From: Pseudokineococcus marinus
Lineage (GTDB): Bacteria > Actinomycetota > Actinomycetes > Actinomycetales > Quadrisphaeraceae
Length of the DNA: 64,000 nt
Direction: 5' to 3'
Assembly (NCBI RefSeq): GCF_037482405.1
Contig: NZ_JBBHZZ010000001.1
Location: 434,001 to 498,000 of the forward strand
The position numbers were made by a program, and so were the translations under genes. The notes under the pieces were generated by a model. That model did not search any database, had not been told where the DNA came from, and worked only from the letters and a program-made list of their open reading frames with translations. Below are positions 53,145 through 62,463 of this stretch, one piece after another (position 1 is the stretch's first letter; the number at the start of each line of letters is the position of its first letter).

Positions 53145-54224
53145 ATGAGCACCGCCGGTACCGCGACGGCCCAGCAGGGCGTCGACCCCCGTGACGTCCC
53201 GACACGGACGCTGCGGACGGGCGCGCGGATCCCCGCGATCGGGATGGGGACGTTCGGCTCCGACACCTACGGCCCTCAGCAGGTGGCCGAGGCGGTGCGG
53301 GGGGCGCTGCGCGCCGGCTACCGGCTCGTGGACTGCGCCTCCGTGTACGGCAACGAGGAGGCCGTGGGGGCCGTCCTCGGTGAGGCGCTGACCGGTGGGT
53401 CCGTGGGCCGCGACGACCTCTTCGTCATGACGAAGGTCTGGAACGACGCGCACGACCCACGAGACGCCGTCGCCTCCGTCCGACGCTCGCTGGCGGACCT
53501 GCGCCTGGACGTCCTGGATGCCGTCTTCGTGCACTGGCCCTTCCCCAACCACCACCCGCCCATGGCTGACCTGGACGCCCGCGACCCGCACGCGCAGCCC
53601 TACGACCACGAGCGGTACATGCGCCTGTGGAGGGCGCTGGAGGACCTCGTGGACGACGGCGTCGTCCGCCACCTCGGGACCTCGAACATGACCGTCCCCA
53701 AGCTGCGGCTCCTGCTGCGCGACGCCCGCGTCCTGCCCGCGCTCAACGAGATGGAGATGCACCCCTGCTTCCAGCAGCGGGAGCTCTTCCGCTTCTGCGT
53801 CGAGAACGGCGTGCAGCCGGTCGGGTACTCGCCCCTGGGGTCCCCGTCCCGCCCGCAGCGCGACCGCACCGAGGACGACCCCGTCGACGTCGAGCACCCC
53901 GTCGTGCGGGCGGTCGCCGAACGGCACGGCGTCCACCCGGTGGCCATGTGCTTGAAGTGGGCGGTGGCGCACGGGCAGATCCCGATCCCCTTCTCCGTCA
54001 AGCCGTCCCAGTACACCGCGAACCTCACGGCCGTGACGGGGGACCCGTTGACGCCCGAGGAGGTCGAGGAGCTGCGGGCCGCCGACACCGGCAGCCGGCT
54101 CATCAAGGGGCAGGTCTTCCTGTGGCCCGAGGCCCGCTCCTGGGAGGACCTCTGGGACGTCGAGGGCACCGTCACGGGAGGGACGTCACTCGACGCCCCT
54201 CCGGCGGGAGGCCCGAGGTGCTGA
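53145..54224 (+). CDS. Aldo/keto reductase (sugar dehydrogenase/reductase candidate)
   Basis: 359 residues, ATG after GAGGGAGA. A standard AKR barrel with LVDCASVYGNEEAVG (catalytic Tyr), VMTKVW (Lys) and DAVFVHWPF (His), and cofactor loop IPIPFSVKPSQYTANL. It carries an insert of about 25 residues after the His (PNHHPPMADLDARDPHAQPYDHERY) common in some sugar-acting AKRs. Members include xylose reductases and AKR-type L-fucose dehydrogenases. Given the FucU-like mutarotase that overlaps its 3' end (GTG inside its last codons) and the fucosidase downstream, sugar oxidation is plausible but unproven. Confidence 0.88.
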   Translation: MSTAGTATAQQGVDPRDVPTRTLRTGARIPAIGMGTFGSDTYGPQQVAEAVRGALRAGYRLVDCASVYGNEEAVGAVLGEALTGGSVGRDDLFVMTKVWNDAHDPRDAVASVRRSLADLRLDVLDAVFVHWPFPNHHPPMADLDARDPHAQPYDHERYMRLWRALEDLVDDGVVRHLGTSNMTVPKLRLLLRDARVLPALNEMEMHPCFQQRELFRFCVENGVQPVGYSPLGSPSRPQRDRTEDDPVDVEHPVVRAVAERHGVHPVAMCLKWAVAHGQIPIPFSVKPSQYTANLTAVTGDPLTPEEVEELRAADTGSRLIKGQVFLWPEARSWEDLWDVEGTVTGGTSLDAPPAGGPRC

Positions 54225-54637
54225 ACTACTCGCTGCTGCACCCGCCTCTGCTCGCCGCCCTCAGTCGGGCCGGCCACGGCGGCCGGGTGGTGCTGGCCGA
54301 CGGCAACTTCCCGCTGACCACCGCGGCCAACCCGATCGCGGAGGTCGTCCACCTGAACCTGCGTCCCGGGATGGTGGCCGTCACCGACGTCCTGCAGCCG
54401 TTGCTGGAGGCCGTCGTCGTCGAGCTGGCCACGGTCATGGCCTCGCCGGACGGCTCGCCGGTGGAGGCCCACGCCGACTACGCGCAGCTCCTGGGGGCGG
54501 ACGTCCCCCTGGAGAGCCTGAGCCGCTGGGACTTCTACGAGGCGACGCGACGCGAGGACGTGGCCGTGGTGGTGGCCACCGCGGACCAGCGGCTGTGCGC
54601 CAACCTCGTCCTGACGGTAGGCGTCCGTGAGCGCTGA
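54218..54637 (+). CDS. RbsD/FucU-family sugar mutarotase
   Basis: 139 residues. GTG 54218 overlaps the stop of the aldo/keto reductase gene and is preceded by GGGAGG. The conserved N-terminus (LNYSLLHPPLLAALSRAGHGGRVVLADGNFP) contains the catalytic His of the RbsD/FucU family. The rest (LQPLLEAVVVELATVM; SRWDFYEATRREDVAVVVATADQRLCANLVLTVG) matches FucU more than ribose-type RbsD in length and in the late Tyr-Glu block. It interconverts anomers, most likely of L-fucose, to feed the dehydrogenase. Coupled to 53145 and 36 bases from the zinc dehydrogenase. Confidence 0.88.
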   Translation: MLNYSLLHPPLLAALSRAGHGGRVVLADGNFPLTTAANPIAEVVHLNLRPGMVAVTDVLQPLLEAVVVELATVMASPDGSPVEAHADYAQLLGADVPLESLSRWDFYEATRREDVAVVVATADQRLCANLVLTVGVRER

Positions 54638-54673
54638 GCAGGCCCCGCCGATGCCGGACGGGAGGAGCTGACC

Positions 54674-55705
54674 GTGCGCGCTGCGTACCTGCCGGGAGGT
54701 AGCCGGGTCGACCTGCGGGAGGTGCCCGACCCCGAGCCGGGCCACGGGCAGGTGCTCGTGGGGACGAGGGCCTCGACGATCTGCGGCAGCGACCTGCGGG
54801 CGATCTACCGCGAGCACCTCGGCGAGGGCCCGGAGGCCTACCAGGGCGTCGCCGGCGGCCACGAGCCCGCCGGGCGGGTGCTCGCCGTGGGCCCGGGCGT
54901 GGAGCGCGTCGCCGTCGGCGACCGCGTCGTCGTCTACCACATCAGCGGCTGCGGGCAGTGCCCCGAGTGCCGCCGCGGCTACCAGATCTCCTGCACCTCA
55001 CCGGCGCGCGCGGCCTACGGGTGGCAGCGCGACGGCGGCCACGCCGACCTCCTGCTGGCCGAGGAGCGCGACCTGCTCGCGCTGCCCGAGCCGCTGACCT
55101 TCCTCGACGGCGCCGTGGTCGCCTGCGGCTTCGGCACCGCCTACGAGGCCGTGCGCCGCGCCGACGTCTCCGGCGCCGACCGCGTGCTCGTCACCGGGCT
55201 GGGCCCCGTCGGGCAGGCCGTCGGGCTGCTCGCGAAGGCCCTGGGCTCCCCGCTCGTCGTCGGCACCGACCCGAGCCCGCAGCGGCGCGCGCTCGCCCTC
55301 GAGCTCGGCGCCGTGGACGAGGCCGTCGCCGGCACCGACGCTGAGCTCACCGGGCTGCTGGGCGACGGCGCCGATGTGGCCGTGGACTGCTCCGGCCACG
55401 GCAGCGGGCAGCTGACCGCGCTGCGCCACACCCGCCGGTGGGGCCGGGCCGCGCTCGTCGGTGAGGGCGGGCAGCTCACCGTCGACGTCAGCGAGGTGCT
55501 CATCCACCGCCAGCTGACCGTGCACGGCTCGTGGGTGACCTCGACCGTGCGCATGGGCGAGCTCCTGGACAACCTCGTGCGCTGGGACCTGCACCCCGAG
55601 CGCCTCGTCACCGCGACGTTCCCGCTCGAGGAGGCCGCCGAGGCCTACGCCACCGCCGACGCCGCCGCCGGCGGCAAGGTCGGCGTCGTCTGGCCCGACG
55701 ACTGA
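54674..55705 (+). CDS. Zinc-dependent medium-chain dehydrogenase
   Basis: 343 residues, GTG after GAGGAG. Catalytic zinc ligands Cys37 and the H63-E64 pair, the structural zinc lobe with C93, C96, C99 and C107, and the cofactor loop GLGPVG all fit MDR alcohol/polyol dehydrogenases. The length and motifs are those of sorbitol- or threonine-type sugar dehydrogenases. It follows the mutarotase closely and precedes the GH39 gene by 115 bases. It may oxidise the same sugar or a lactaldehyde/polyol intermediate. The substrate is not determinable here. Confidence 0.9.
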   Translation: MRAAYLPGGSRVDLREVPDPEPGHGQVLVGTRASTICGSDLRAIYREHLGEGPEAYQGVAGGHEPAGRVLAVGPGVERVAVGDRVVVYHISGCGQCPECRRGYQISCTSPARAAYGWQRDGGHADLLLAEERDLLALPEPLTFLDGAVVACGFGTAYEAVRRADVSGADRVLVTGLGPVGQAVGLLAKALGSPLVVGTDPSPQRRALALELGAVDEAVAGTDAELTGLLGDGADVAVDCSGHGSGQLTALRHTRRWGRAALVGEGGQLTVDVSEVLIHRQLTVHGSWVTSTVRMGELLDNLVRWDLHPERLVTATFPLEEAAEAYATADAAAGGKVGVVWPDD

Positions 55706-55820
55706 GAGTGCACGCCCTCCTCTCCCGAGGGCACGAGCCCGCCCTCTCGTGCACCTGGGCTCAGACGTCTGCCCAGCCGACCCCCCGACAAGAAGCTGCC
55801 CCCTGCGAGGAGGACCACCG

Positions 55821-57452
55821 ATGAGCTTGGTCGAGACCCCCGAGATCCTGGTCGACGGCCGGACCGGGAGCGGGAGCACCCTGCATCACGTCTGGAACCA
55901 GTGCGCCGGTGCTGGTCGAGCGAACGAGGCGCTGCGGGCGGACTGGCAGGCGCACTTCGCCGAAGCGGTGGAACGGCTCGGCTTCCGCTCCGTGCGCTTC
56001 CACGGACTCTTCCACGACGACATGTTCGTGTACCGGGACACCTACGGCGGGGGCTTCGGTCCCGACGAGGCGCTGGCTGAGCCGGTGCACACCTTCAGCT
56101 ACGTCGACAAGGTCTTCGACGTCGTCGTCGACGCGGGGGTGGTCCCCTTCGTCGAGCTCGGCTTCATGCCGCGGGGGCTGGCCACGACCACGGAGACCGT
56201 CTTCTGGTGGGGGGCGCACTGCAGTCCCCCCACCGACATGAGCAGGTGGCTGGCCCTCGTCACGGCCACCGTGGAGCACTGGGTGGAGCGCTACGGGTTG
56301 CCGGAGGTCCGCCGCTGGAAGTTCGAGGTGTGGAACGAGCCCAACCTCGTCCCCCACTTCTGGACCGGGACCCGGAGCCAGTACTTCGAGCTGTACGAGC
56401 AGACCGCCCGCGCCGTCAAGGCCGTCGACGGCCGGCTCGCCGTGGGAGGACCCTCCACGAGCGTCTTCGTGCCCGATGCGCGCTACGCGGGCGAGACGGA
56501 GGACCGCAGCGCCGAGCACGCCACCGCCGCCGCCCAGGACGTCGACGCCCTCGACTGGCGTCCTGTGTGGATCGAGGAGTTCCTCACCTGGTGCCAGGAG
56601 AGGGACGTGCCCGTCGACTTCGTCTCCACCCACCTGTACCCGACCGACTTCGCGTTCGGCGCGAACGGGGAGTCGGTGAGCATCAGCCGGTACGCCGACG
56701 CGACGCGGGACGATCTCGTGCGGCTCCGCGCGCTCCTGGCAGACAGCGCCTACCCGCACGCCGAGACGCACATCACCGAGTGGTCCACCTCCCCCTCGAG
56801 CCGTGACGCCATGCACGACACCGTCTTCGCGGCGACCTACGTGGCCCGTGCCTACCTGCGCTGCGCCGGGCTGGCCGACTCGATCTCCTACTGGACCTTC
56901 ACGGACGTCTTCGAGGAGGGCGGAGCCGGCATCGGCCCCTTCCACGGCGGCTTCGGGCTCGTCACCGAGCAGGGCATCCACAAGCCGACCTTCCACGCCC
57001 TGGCGATGCTCGCCCGTCTGGGCGACGCAGTCCTGCTGGCCAGCGACTCGGGGGTCCTGACACGCGACAGCACCACTGGTGACATCGCCGGCCTGTTCGT
57101 CAACTACCCCGCAGAGATGGGCGGCCAGTCCGTCGGGTCCGCCGCCACGCACGAGCAGACCCGCGCGCTCGCCGGCATCGGCACCGACCTCGTGGTCAGG
57201 CACACCATCAGCGGACTCGCACCGGGCTCGTCCTACGTCATGGAGGTCCTGGACCTGCAGCACGGGGACGTCTGCGAGGCCTGGCGACGGCTGGGGTCCC
57301 CCCGCAACCTCAGCCGCGGCCAGGAGGCGCACCTGCGCCGCGTGGCTGACGCGCTGGACCGCACCGAGCTCATCGCCTCGCGCGACGGAGTGCTCGAGGT
57401 CGACATCACGATCGCTCCGTGGGCCCTCCTGTCGCTGCGCCCCCTCTCCTGA
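55821..57452 (+). CDS. GH39 glycosidase (beta-xylosidase type)
   Basis: 543 residues from ATG 55821 after GAGGAGGA; no signal peptide, so cytoplasmic. The GH39 barrel shows FRSVRFHGLFHDDMFVY, acid/base Glu173 in VWNEPN and nucleophile Glu320 in HITEWS, with SYWTFTDVFEE after it. The C-terminal beta domain (about 440-543) is typical. GH39 enzymes cleave beta-xylosides, alpha-L-arabinosides or related linkages. It ends the first operon of the locus; a new promoter at 57516 follows. Confidence 0.9.
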   Translation: MSLVETPEILVDGRTGSGSTLHHVWNQCAGAGRANEALRADWQAHFAEAVERLGFRSVRFHGLFHDDMFVYRDTYGGGFGPDEALAEPVHTFSYVDKVFDVVVDAGVVPFVELGFMPRGLATTTETVFWWGAHCSPPTDMSRWLALVTATVEHWVERYGLPEVRRWKFEVWNEPNLVPHFWTGTRSQYFELYEQTARAVKAVDGRLAVGGPSTSVFVPDARYAGETEDRSAEHATAAAQDVDALDWRPVWIEEFLTWCQERDVPVDFVSTHLYPTDFAFGANGESVSISRYADATRDDLVRLRALLADSAYPHAETHITEWSTSPSSRDAMHDTVFAATYVARAYLRCAGLADSISYWTFTDVFEEGGAGIGPFHGGFGLVTEQGIHKPTFHALAMLARLGDAVLLASDSGVLTRDSTTGDIAGLFVNYPAEMGGQSVGSAATHEQTRALAGIGTDLVVRHTISGLAPGSSYVMEVLDLQHGDVCEAWRRLGSPRNLSRGQEAHLRRVADALDRTELIASRDGVLEVDITIAPWALLSLRPLS

Positions 57453-57515
57453 GCTGCGCCTCTCACGAGCAGGTCCTCGCCCGCGACGAGCACTGCTGGG
57501 CCCCAGCGGGAACCC

Positions 57516-57570
57516 TTGACGCCCTCTCACGTCCGTCCTAGCATCCATCAACCAGCGCGTAACGTTTCGC
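57516..57570 (+). promoter_or_regulatory. Promoter and LacI-type operator of the transporter/fucosidase operon
   Basis: TTGACG (57516-57521), exactly 17 bp, then TAGCAT (57539-57544) is among the best promoters in the window. Ten bases on lies AGCGC-N2-AACGTTTCG (57554-57569), in which GCGTAACGTTTCGC is a near-perfect dyad. It matches the 52990 site outside the two-base spacer. A bound repressor would block the start of transcription. Confidence 0.72.
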
Positions 57571-57672
57571 TCTGGCGGACCAAGCCAGGTCGAGCCCAAC
57601 CGGGCCAGCCACAGGGGTTGCCTCCCAGCGGCTTCGGACGACTGGCCCGTCATATGTCTCAAAGGAGAGCAG

Positions 57673-58959
57673 ATGCACTCGAACAGGACAGTCCTGCCAG
57701 CTCGAGGCGGCGCACGCCGCGGTGGCGCCGCGGTCGTGGCCGTGGGGGCGTTCGCCACGGTCCTCGCCGGCTGCTCCGCCGGATCGAGCGGCTCGGAGGT
57801 GCCCGGCATGGACGGCGAGACGGTGGAGATGGGCACCTGGATCGGCGGCGAGGCCGACCAGGCGCAGTGGTCCGCCTACGTCGACGCCGGCGAGGCGGCG
57901 GACCCCGAGGTCTCCGTCTCCTTCTCCGGCCCCCCGATCGGGGACTTCTACACCAAGCTGCCGACCGTGCTCAGGGGAAGCAACGCCCCGTGCATCGTCA
58001 CGCTGCAGAACGGCCAGGTCGGCCCCTACGTCTCCGGGCTCGAGCCTCTCGAGCAGTACGCCGAGGAGGCCGGGGTGGACTTCGGCGACTACAACTCGGC
58101 CATGATCGAGCAGCTGAGCGTCGACGGACAGGTCTACGCGATCCCCTACGACGCGGCGCCCGCAGTCGTCTACTACAACAAGGAGATGTTCGAGGCCGCG
58201 GGTGTCCCCGAGCCGTCGATCGACTGGACGACCGAGGACTTCCTCGCGGCCGCGAGGGCGACCACCAGGGACGGCGTGTGGGGCTTCGCGCTGGGGCAGG
58301 GCATCACCCCGGTGACGTCTCTGATGTCCGCGAACGGTGAGAACTACGTCTCCGAGGACGGCGTCGCCGATCTCGACGACCCGAACCTCGTGAGCCGCTT
58401 CCAGTGGTACGTCGACCTGGCCACCGAGGAGGGGGTGGCCAAGCCGCTCGAGGCCTCCGGCGGGAGCTTCCCGGACATCGACGCCTTCAGCACCGGCCAG
58501 GCCGCGATGAGCATGAACGGCCTGTGGGACCTTCCGAACGAGCAGGAGAAGCTCGGCGAGGACGTCGTCGGCGTGGCCACGGTCCCGAGTGACGACGGAG
58601 GGTCGATGGGGTACGTCGGGGGGACCGGCTTCGCCATGACGAAGAGCTGCGGTGACAAGGAAGCCGCCTTCGCCGCCATCAAGGCCATCACCAGCGCCGA
58701 GGCGATGCAGAGCGTGGCGAGGTCGCGCGCGACCGTGGTCGCCCGACCTGACAGCTTCGACGCCTGGGCGGAGACGATCGGCTCGCAGCAGACGGCCGAC
58801 GTCGTGAGGCAGCTGACGGAGAACTCCTTCACGACGCCCACACCCTCCGAGCTCAGCCAGCTCAACACCCTCATCACCCAGTACGAGACCAACGCCTTCT
58901 CCGGCGAGAGCAGCGCACAGGAGGTCCTCCAGCAGGTCGCCTCCGCCCTGAACCAGTGA
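57673..58959 (+). CDS. CUT1 sugar-binding lipoprotein
   Basis: 428 residues, ATG with GGAGAG upstream. Signal peptide with lipobox LAGC (Cys34), Ser/Gly linker, then a family 1 extracellular solute-binding fold (VEMGTWIGGEADQAQWSAYV, then YYNKEMFEAAGVPEPSIDWTTEDF). It captures an oligosaccharide for the permeases 58956 and 59893. The locus suggests a fucosylated or xylosylated oligosaccharide. Its stop overlaps the next start (GTGA). Confidence 0.92.
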   Translation: MHSNRTVLPARGGARRGGAAVVAVGAFATVLAGCSAGSSGSEVPGMDGETVEMGTWIGGEADQAQWSAYVDAGEAADPEVSVSFSGPPIGDFYTKLPTVLRGSNAPCIVTLQNGQVGPYVSGLEPLEQYAEEAGVDFGDYNSAMIEQLSVDGQVYAIPYDAAPAVVYYNKEMFEAAGVPEPSIDWTTEDFLAAARATTRDGVWGFALGQGITPVTSLMSANGENYVSEDGVADLDDPNLVSRFQWYVDLATEEGVAKPLEASGGSFPDIDAFSTGQAAMSMNGLWDLPNEQEKLGEDVVGVATVPSDDGGSMGYVGGTGFAMTKSCGDKEAAFAAIKAITSAEAMQSVARSRATVVARPDSFDAWAETIGSQQTADVVRQLTENSFTTPTPSELSQLNTLITQYETNAFSGESSAQEVLQQVASALNQ

Positions 58960-59900
58960 CCGCGTCCGGCCTCCAGGACTCCGGCGTGACCAGCCCGACC
59001 CCCGTCGCCCCCGGGCCCCGCGCCCGGGGGCGCCGTCCCTTCGGCACCACGTGGGTCGGTTGGCTCTTCGTCCTCCCGGGGCTGCTCGGACTGCTGGTCT
59101 TCATCGTGGTCCCGATGGTCGCGTCCCTGGTGCTGGGCTTCTCGGAGTCCACGCTGCTCGGTGGGACGCGCATGACGGGCCTCGAGAACTTCGAGCGCCT
59201 GTTCGCCGACCAGCAGTTCATCACCAGCATCGTGGTGACGACCGTCTTCGTCGTCGTCTACACGCCGCTGAACATCGCGGTCGCGCTCGCCGTCGCCCTG
59301 TGGTTGAGGACCAGGCTCGCGGGCAGCGGCTGGCTCCGGGTCGTCTTCCTGATCCCCGCCCTGTCCCCGATGGTGGCGAACGCCGCGGTGTTCCGGCTGA
59401 TCCTGCAGCAGGACGGCGCGGTGAACGGCCTCCTGGCGACGGTCGGCATCGCGCCCGTCCCCTGGCTCAGCGATGGGGACTGGGCCCTCGTCACCGTCAT
59501 CCTGGTGTCCGTGTGGCAGTCGTTCGGCTACAACATGATCATCATCGGGGCTGGTCTCGACGCCGTGAGTCCGGACGTCCTCGCCGCCTCGCGCATCGAC
59601 GGCGCGGGACCGTTCCGACGGCTCGTCTCGATCAACCTCCCGCTGATCAGCCCAGCGCTCTTCTTCACCACCGTCCTGACGGTCATCGGAGCGTGGCAGA
59701 CCTTCGCGCAGTCGTACGTGATCACTGGCGGCGGGCCGGGCAACAGCACGACGACGATCATGCTCTACCTGTACCGGACGGCCTTCACCTACGACCAGCT
59801 CGGATACGCCTCGACGATCGCCACCATCTTGTTCCTGATCATCGCGGCCTTCACGCTCGTCCAGGTCTGGGGTCAGAAGAAGTGGGTGCACTATGACTAG
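58956..59900 (+). CDS. CUT1 sugar permease 1
   Basis: 314 residues, GTG in the overlap with 57673. A Pro/Arg-rich N-terminus precedes six helices; the EAA-type loop reads VSPDVLAASRIDGAGPFRRLVSINLPLISPAL. It pairs with 59893 as the UgpA/MalF-like half of the importer. No ATPase gene is present in this locus. Confidence 0.92.
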   Translation: MTASGLQDSGVTSPTPVAPGPRARGRRPFGTTWVGWLFVLPGLLGLLVFIVVPMVASLVLGFSESTLLGGTRMTGLENFERLFADQQFITSIVVTTVFVVVYTPLNIAVALAVALWLRTRLAGSGWLRVVFLIPALSPMVANAAVFRLILQQDGAVNGLLATVGIAPVPWLSDGDWALVTVILVSVWQSFGYNMIIIGAGLDAVSPDVLAASRIDGAGPFRRLVSINLPLISPALFFTTVLTVIGAWQTFAQSYVITGGGPGNSTTTIMLYLYRTAFTYDQLGYASTIATILFLIIAAFTLVQVWGQKKWVHYD

Positions 59901-60786
59901 TCCGACCCTGAACGGCGTGCAGACCGGCAGGCCCGCTCCCGCTGCGTCGTCCCGCCGAAGGCGGCCGCGCCGAGGGGCCTTCGCGGCCAACACGGCGGCC
60001 GCATGGGCTGTCGCGCTGGTCTTCTCCTTCCCCTTGATCTGGACGTTCTTCACCGCGCTGAAGCCGGCCAACGAGGTCTTCGGCCAGGACATCGAGTTCA
60101 TCGGGTCGGAGATCCTGTGGTCGAACTTCGTCGACGCCTGGGTGGAGGTCAGCTTCGGTCGACTGCTGGCGAACAGCCTCACCGTCGCGCTCATCTCGAC
60201 GGCCCTCAGCCTCGTGGTCGCGACCTTGACGGCTTTCGCCTTCTCCCGCCTGCGCTTCCGGGGGCGCGACGCGGTCTTCCTGCTGTTCATCATCACCCTG
60301 ACGCTGCCCATCGAGATCGCAGTGATCCCGCTCTACCTGGGTTTCGACGCGGTGGGGCTCGTCGACACGTGGACGGCGCTCATCCTCCCGGGGCTGTTCG
60401 GCGCCTACGGCACCTTCCTGCTGCGACAGTTCATGCTGCAGATCCCGGTCGAGCTCGAGGAGGCGGCGAAGATCGACGGGGCCTCGACCGGGCGGATCCT
60501 CGTGAGCGTGGTCATCCCGCTGGTCCGTCCGGCGCTCTCGGTGCTGGCGATCTTCTCCTTCCTCGGCAGCTGGAACAACTTCTTGTGGCCGTTGATCATC
60601 TTGAACAGCCGCGAGAAGTGGACCCTCCCCATCGGCCTCGCGGGCTTCTCGGGTCAGACGGGGACCCAGTGGGAGCTGCTCATGGCGGGGTGCGTGCTCA
60701 CGATCCTCCCGGTGGTGGTCGTCGTCGCCATCGCCCAGAAGCAGCTCGTCGCCGCCATCGGGGCCGGCGCGTTCGGGGGCCGCTGA
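59893..60786 (+). CDS. CUT1 sugar permease 2
   Basis: 297 residues; ATG overlaps the previous stop by eight bases. Six helices with the EAA loop IPVELEEAAKIDGASTGRILVSVVIPLVRPAL, the UgpE/MalG-like partner. The fucosidase gene follows 75 bases later on the same strand with no terminator between, so it is probably in the same transcript. Confidence 0.92.
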   Translation: MTSPTLNGVQTGRPAPAASSRRRRPRRGAFAANTAAAWAVALVFSFPLIWTFFTALKPANEVFGQDIEFIGSEILWSNFVDAWVEVSFGRLLANSLTVALISTALSLVVATLTAFAFSRLRFRGRDAVFLLFIITLTLPIEIAVIPLYLGFDAVGLVDTWTALILPGLFGAYGTFLLRQFMLQIPVELEEAAKIDGASTGRILVSVVIPLVRPALSVLAIFSFLGSWNNFLWPLIILNSREKWTLPIGLAGFSGQTGTQWELLMAGCVLTILPVVVVVAIAQKQLVAAIGAGAFGGR

Positions 60787-60861
60787 TCCGGCCCGCCCCA
60801 GGCGAGCCCTCGCCCCCACCGGTCGACCTCCCCCTCCGTCCGTCCGCATCGAAGGACCACC

Positions 60862-62463
60862 GTGGCCGCACCTGGATCTCCGTCCACCGACTCCGCCCAG
60901 CAGCCCGAGACGAGCTCCCTCACCCCGCTCGACCCCTCCTCGCTCCCCCGACCGGTCGACACCTCCGACAACTCCCGGGCGCTGTCCCGAGTCGACGCGG
61001 TCGTCGCGAACGGCCCGTTCGACGCCACCTGGGAATCGCTGAGCGCCTACCGGCCGCCGAGCTGGTTCGGTGAGGCCAAGTTCGGCGTGTTCCTGCACTG
61101 GGGCGCGTACACGGTGCCTGCCTTCGACACCGAGTGGTACCCGCGGCACATGTACCGAGAGGGCACCCGGTCCTTCGACCACCACGTCGCGACGTACGGC
61201 AGCCAGCGGCACTTCGGCTACAAGGACTTCTTGCCGCACTTCGGCATGGAGCGCTTCGACCCGCACGAGTGGGCGGCGCTCTTCAAGCGCGCCGGCGCCC
61301 AGTACGTCGTCCCGGTCGCCGAGCACCACGACGGCTACGCCTTGTACGACACCGACCGTTCGAGGTGGAAGTCGACGACGATCGGTCCGCGGCGGGACCT
61401 GCTCGGGGACCTGCTCGCGGCGGTGGACGAGCAGTGGCTGATCACGGGAGCGTCATCGCACCGAGCCGAGCACTGGTTCTTCATGAACGGCGGGACCGCG
61501 TTCGACTCCGACGTCCGCGATCCGGCGTACGCGGACCTCTACGGGCCGGCGCTGCGCAAGGAGATCAGCCCGACGAGTCGCTTCCTCGAGGACTGGCTGC
61601 TGCGGACGGTCGAGGTCATCGACAAGTACCGACCCCAGCTCCTCTACTTCGACTCCGGCATCGAGGAGCCGTCCTTCGAGCCCTACCTGCGCCGCCTCGC
61701 GGCGTTCTACTACAACCGTGCGTCCGCATGGGGGCGCGAGGTCGTCATCAACGAGAAGTGGGGCTCCTTCGCTCCCGGCACCTCTGTGCTCGACATCGAG
61801 CGGGGGACGACGAGCCGGATCCTCCCGTCGGTGTGGCAGAACGACACCTCGGTGTCCCGCACGTCGTGGAGCTGGGTGGAGGGACACGTCTACAAGACCG
61901 CGGACGACATCATCGGCGAGCTGGCGGACGTGGTGTCCAAGAACGGCAACCTGCTGCTGAACATCGGGCCCCGCCCCGACGGCACGATCGCCGAACCCGA
62001 GGTCGAGCTGCTCGAGGCCATCGGTGCGTGGCTGGCGGTGAACGGTGAGGGCGTCTACGGCACGAGGCCCTGGGCGGTCTACGGGGAGGGTCCGACCCAG
62101 ACCCCGGTCGGAGCCTTCTCGGACTCGACCTCGGCTGCGTACGGCGCCGAGGACTTCCGGTTCACCACGATGTCCGAGGTGGGGCACGACTACGTCTACG
62201 CCATCGCCCTCGGACGCCCGGAGGACGGTCACCTGCGAGTGCGCAGCTTCGGCTCGGCGAGCCGTCTGCTGTCTCGTCCGATCATCGACGTCCGGGTGCT
62301 CGGGCAGCGGGACCAGGTCGAGTGGCGGCGGGAGGACGACGTCCTCGACGTGGTGGTCCCGCCGTCGCTGCGCACGGGGCCGGGCGGCCCCGTGGTCCGG
62401 GTCGAGCTCGCCCCCGGCGACGTCGAGGTGCGCACCGACTTCTTCCACGGGCTCTCGATCTGA
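60862..62463 (+). CDS. GH29 alpha-L-fucosidase
   Basis: 533 residues, GTG after AAGGA. No signal peptide; the Pro/Ser-rich first 45 residues look disordered. The GH29 barrel has FGVFLHWGAYTVPAFDTEWYPRHMY, the EHHDGYALYDT block and nucleophile Asp264 in LLYFDSGIEEP. The region VSKNGNLLLNIGPRPDGTI is a strong family marker, and a C-terminal beta domain completes it. It releases L-fucose from oligosaccharides inside the cell. The general acid in this family is variable and cannot be assigned. It supports fucose as the sugar handled by the FucU-like mutarotase of the same locus. Confidence 0.93.
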   Translation: MAAPGSPSTDSAQQPETSSLTPLDPSSLPRPVDTSDNSRALSRVDAVVANGPFDATWESLSAYRPPSWFGEAKFGVFLHWGAYTVPAFDTEWYPRHMYREGTRSFDHHVATYGSQRHFGYKDFLPHFGMERFDPHEWAALFKRAGAQYVVPVAEHHDGYALYDTDRSRWKSTTIGPRRDLLGDLLAAVDEQWLITGASSHRAEHWFFMNGGTAFDSDVRDPAYADLYGPALRKEISPTSRFLEDWLLRTVEVIDKYRPQLLYFDSGIEEPSFEPYLRRLAAFYYNRASAWGREVVINEKWGSFAPGTSVLDIERGTTSRILPSVWQNDTSVSRTSWSWVEGHVYKTADDIIGELADVVSKNGNLLLNIGPRPDGTIAEPEVELLEAIGAWLAVNGEGVYGTRPWAVYGEGPTQTPVGAFSDSTSAAYGAEDFRFTTMSEVGHDYVYAIALGRPEDGHLRVRSFGSASRLLSRPIIDVRVLGQRDQVEWRREDDVLDVVVPPSLRTGPGGPVVRVELAPGDVEVRTDFFHGLSI

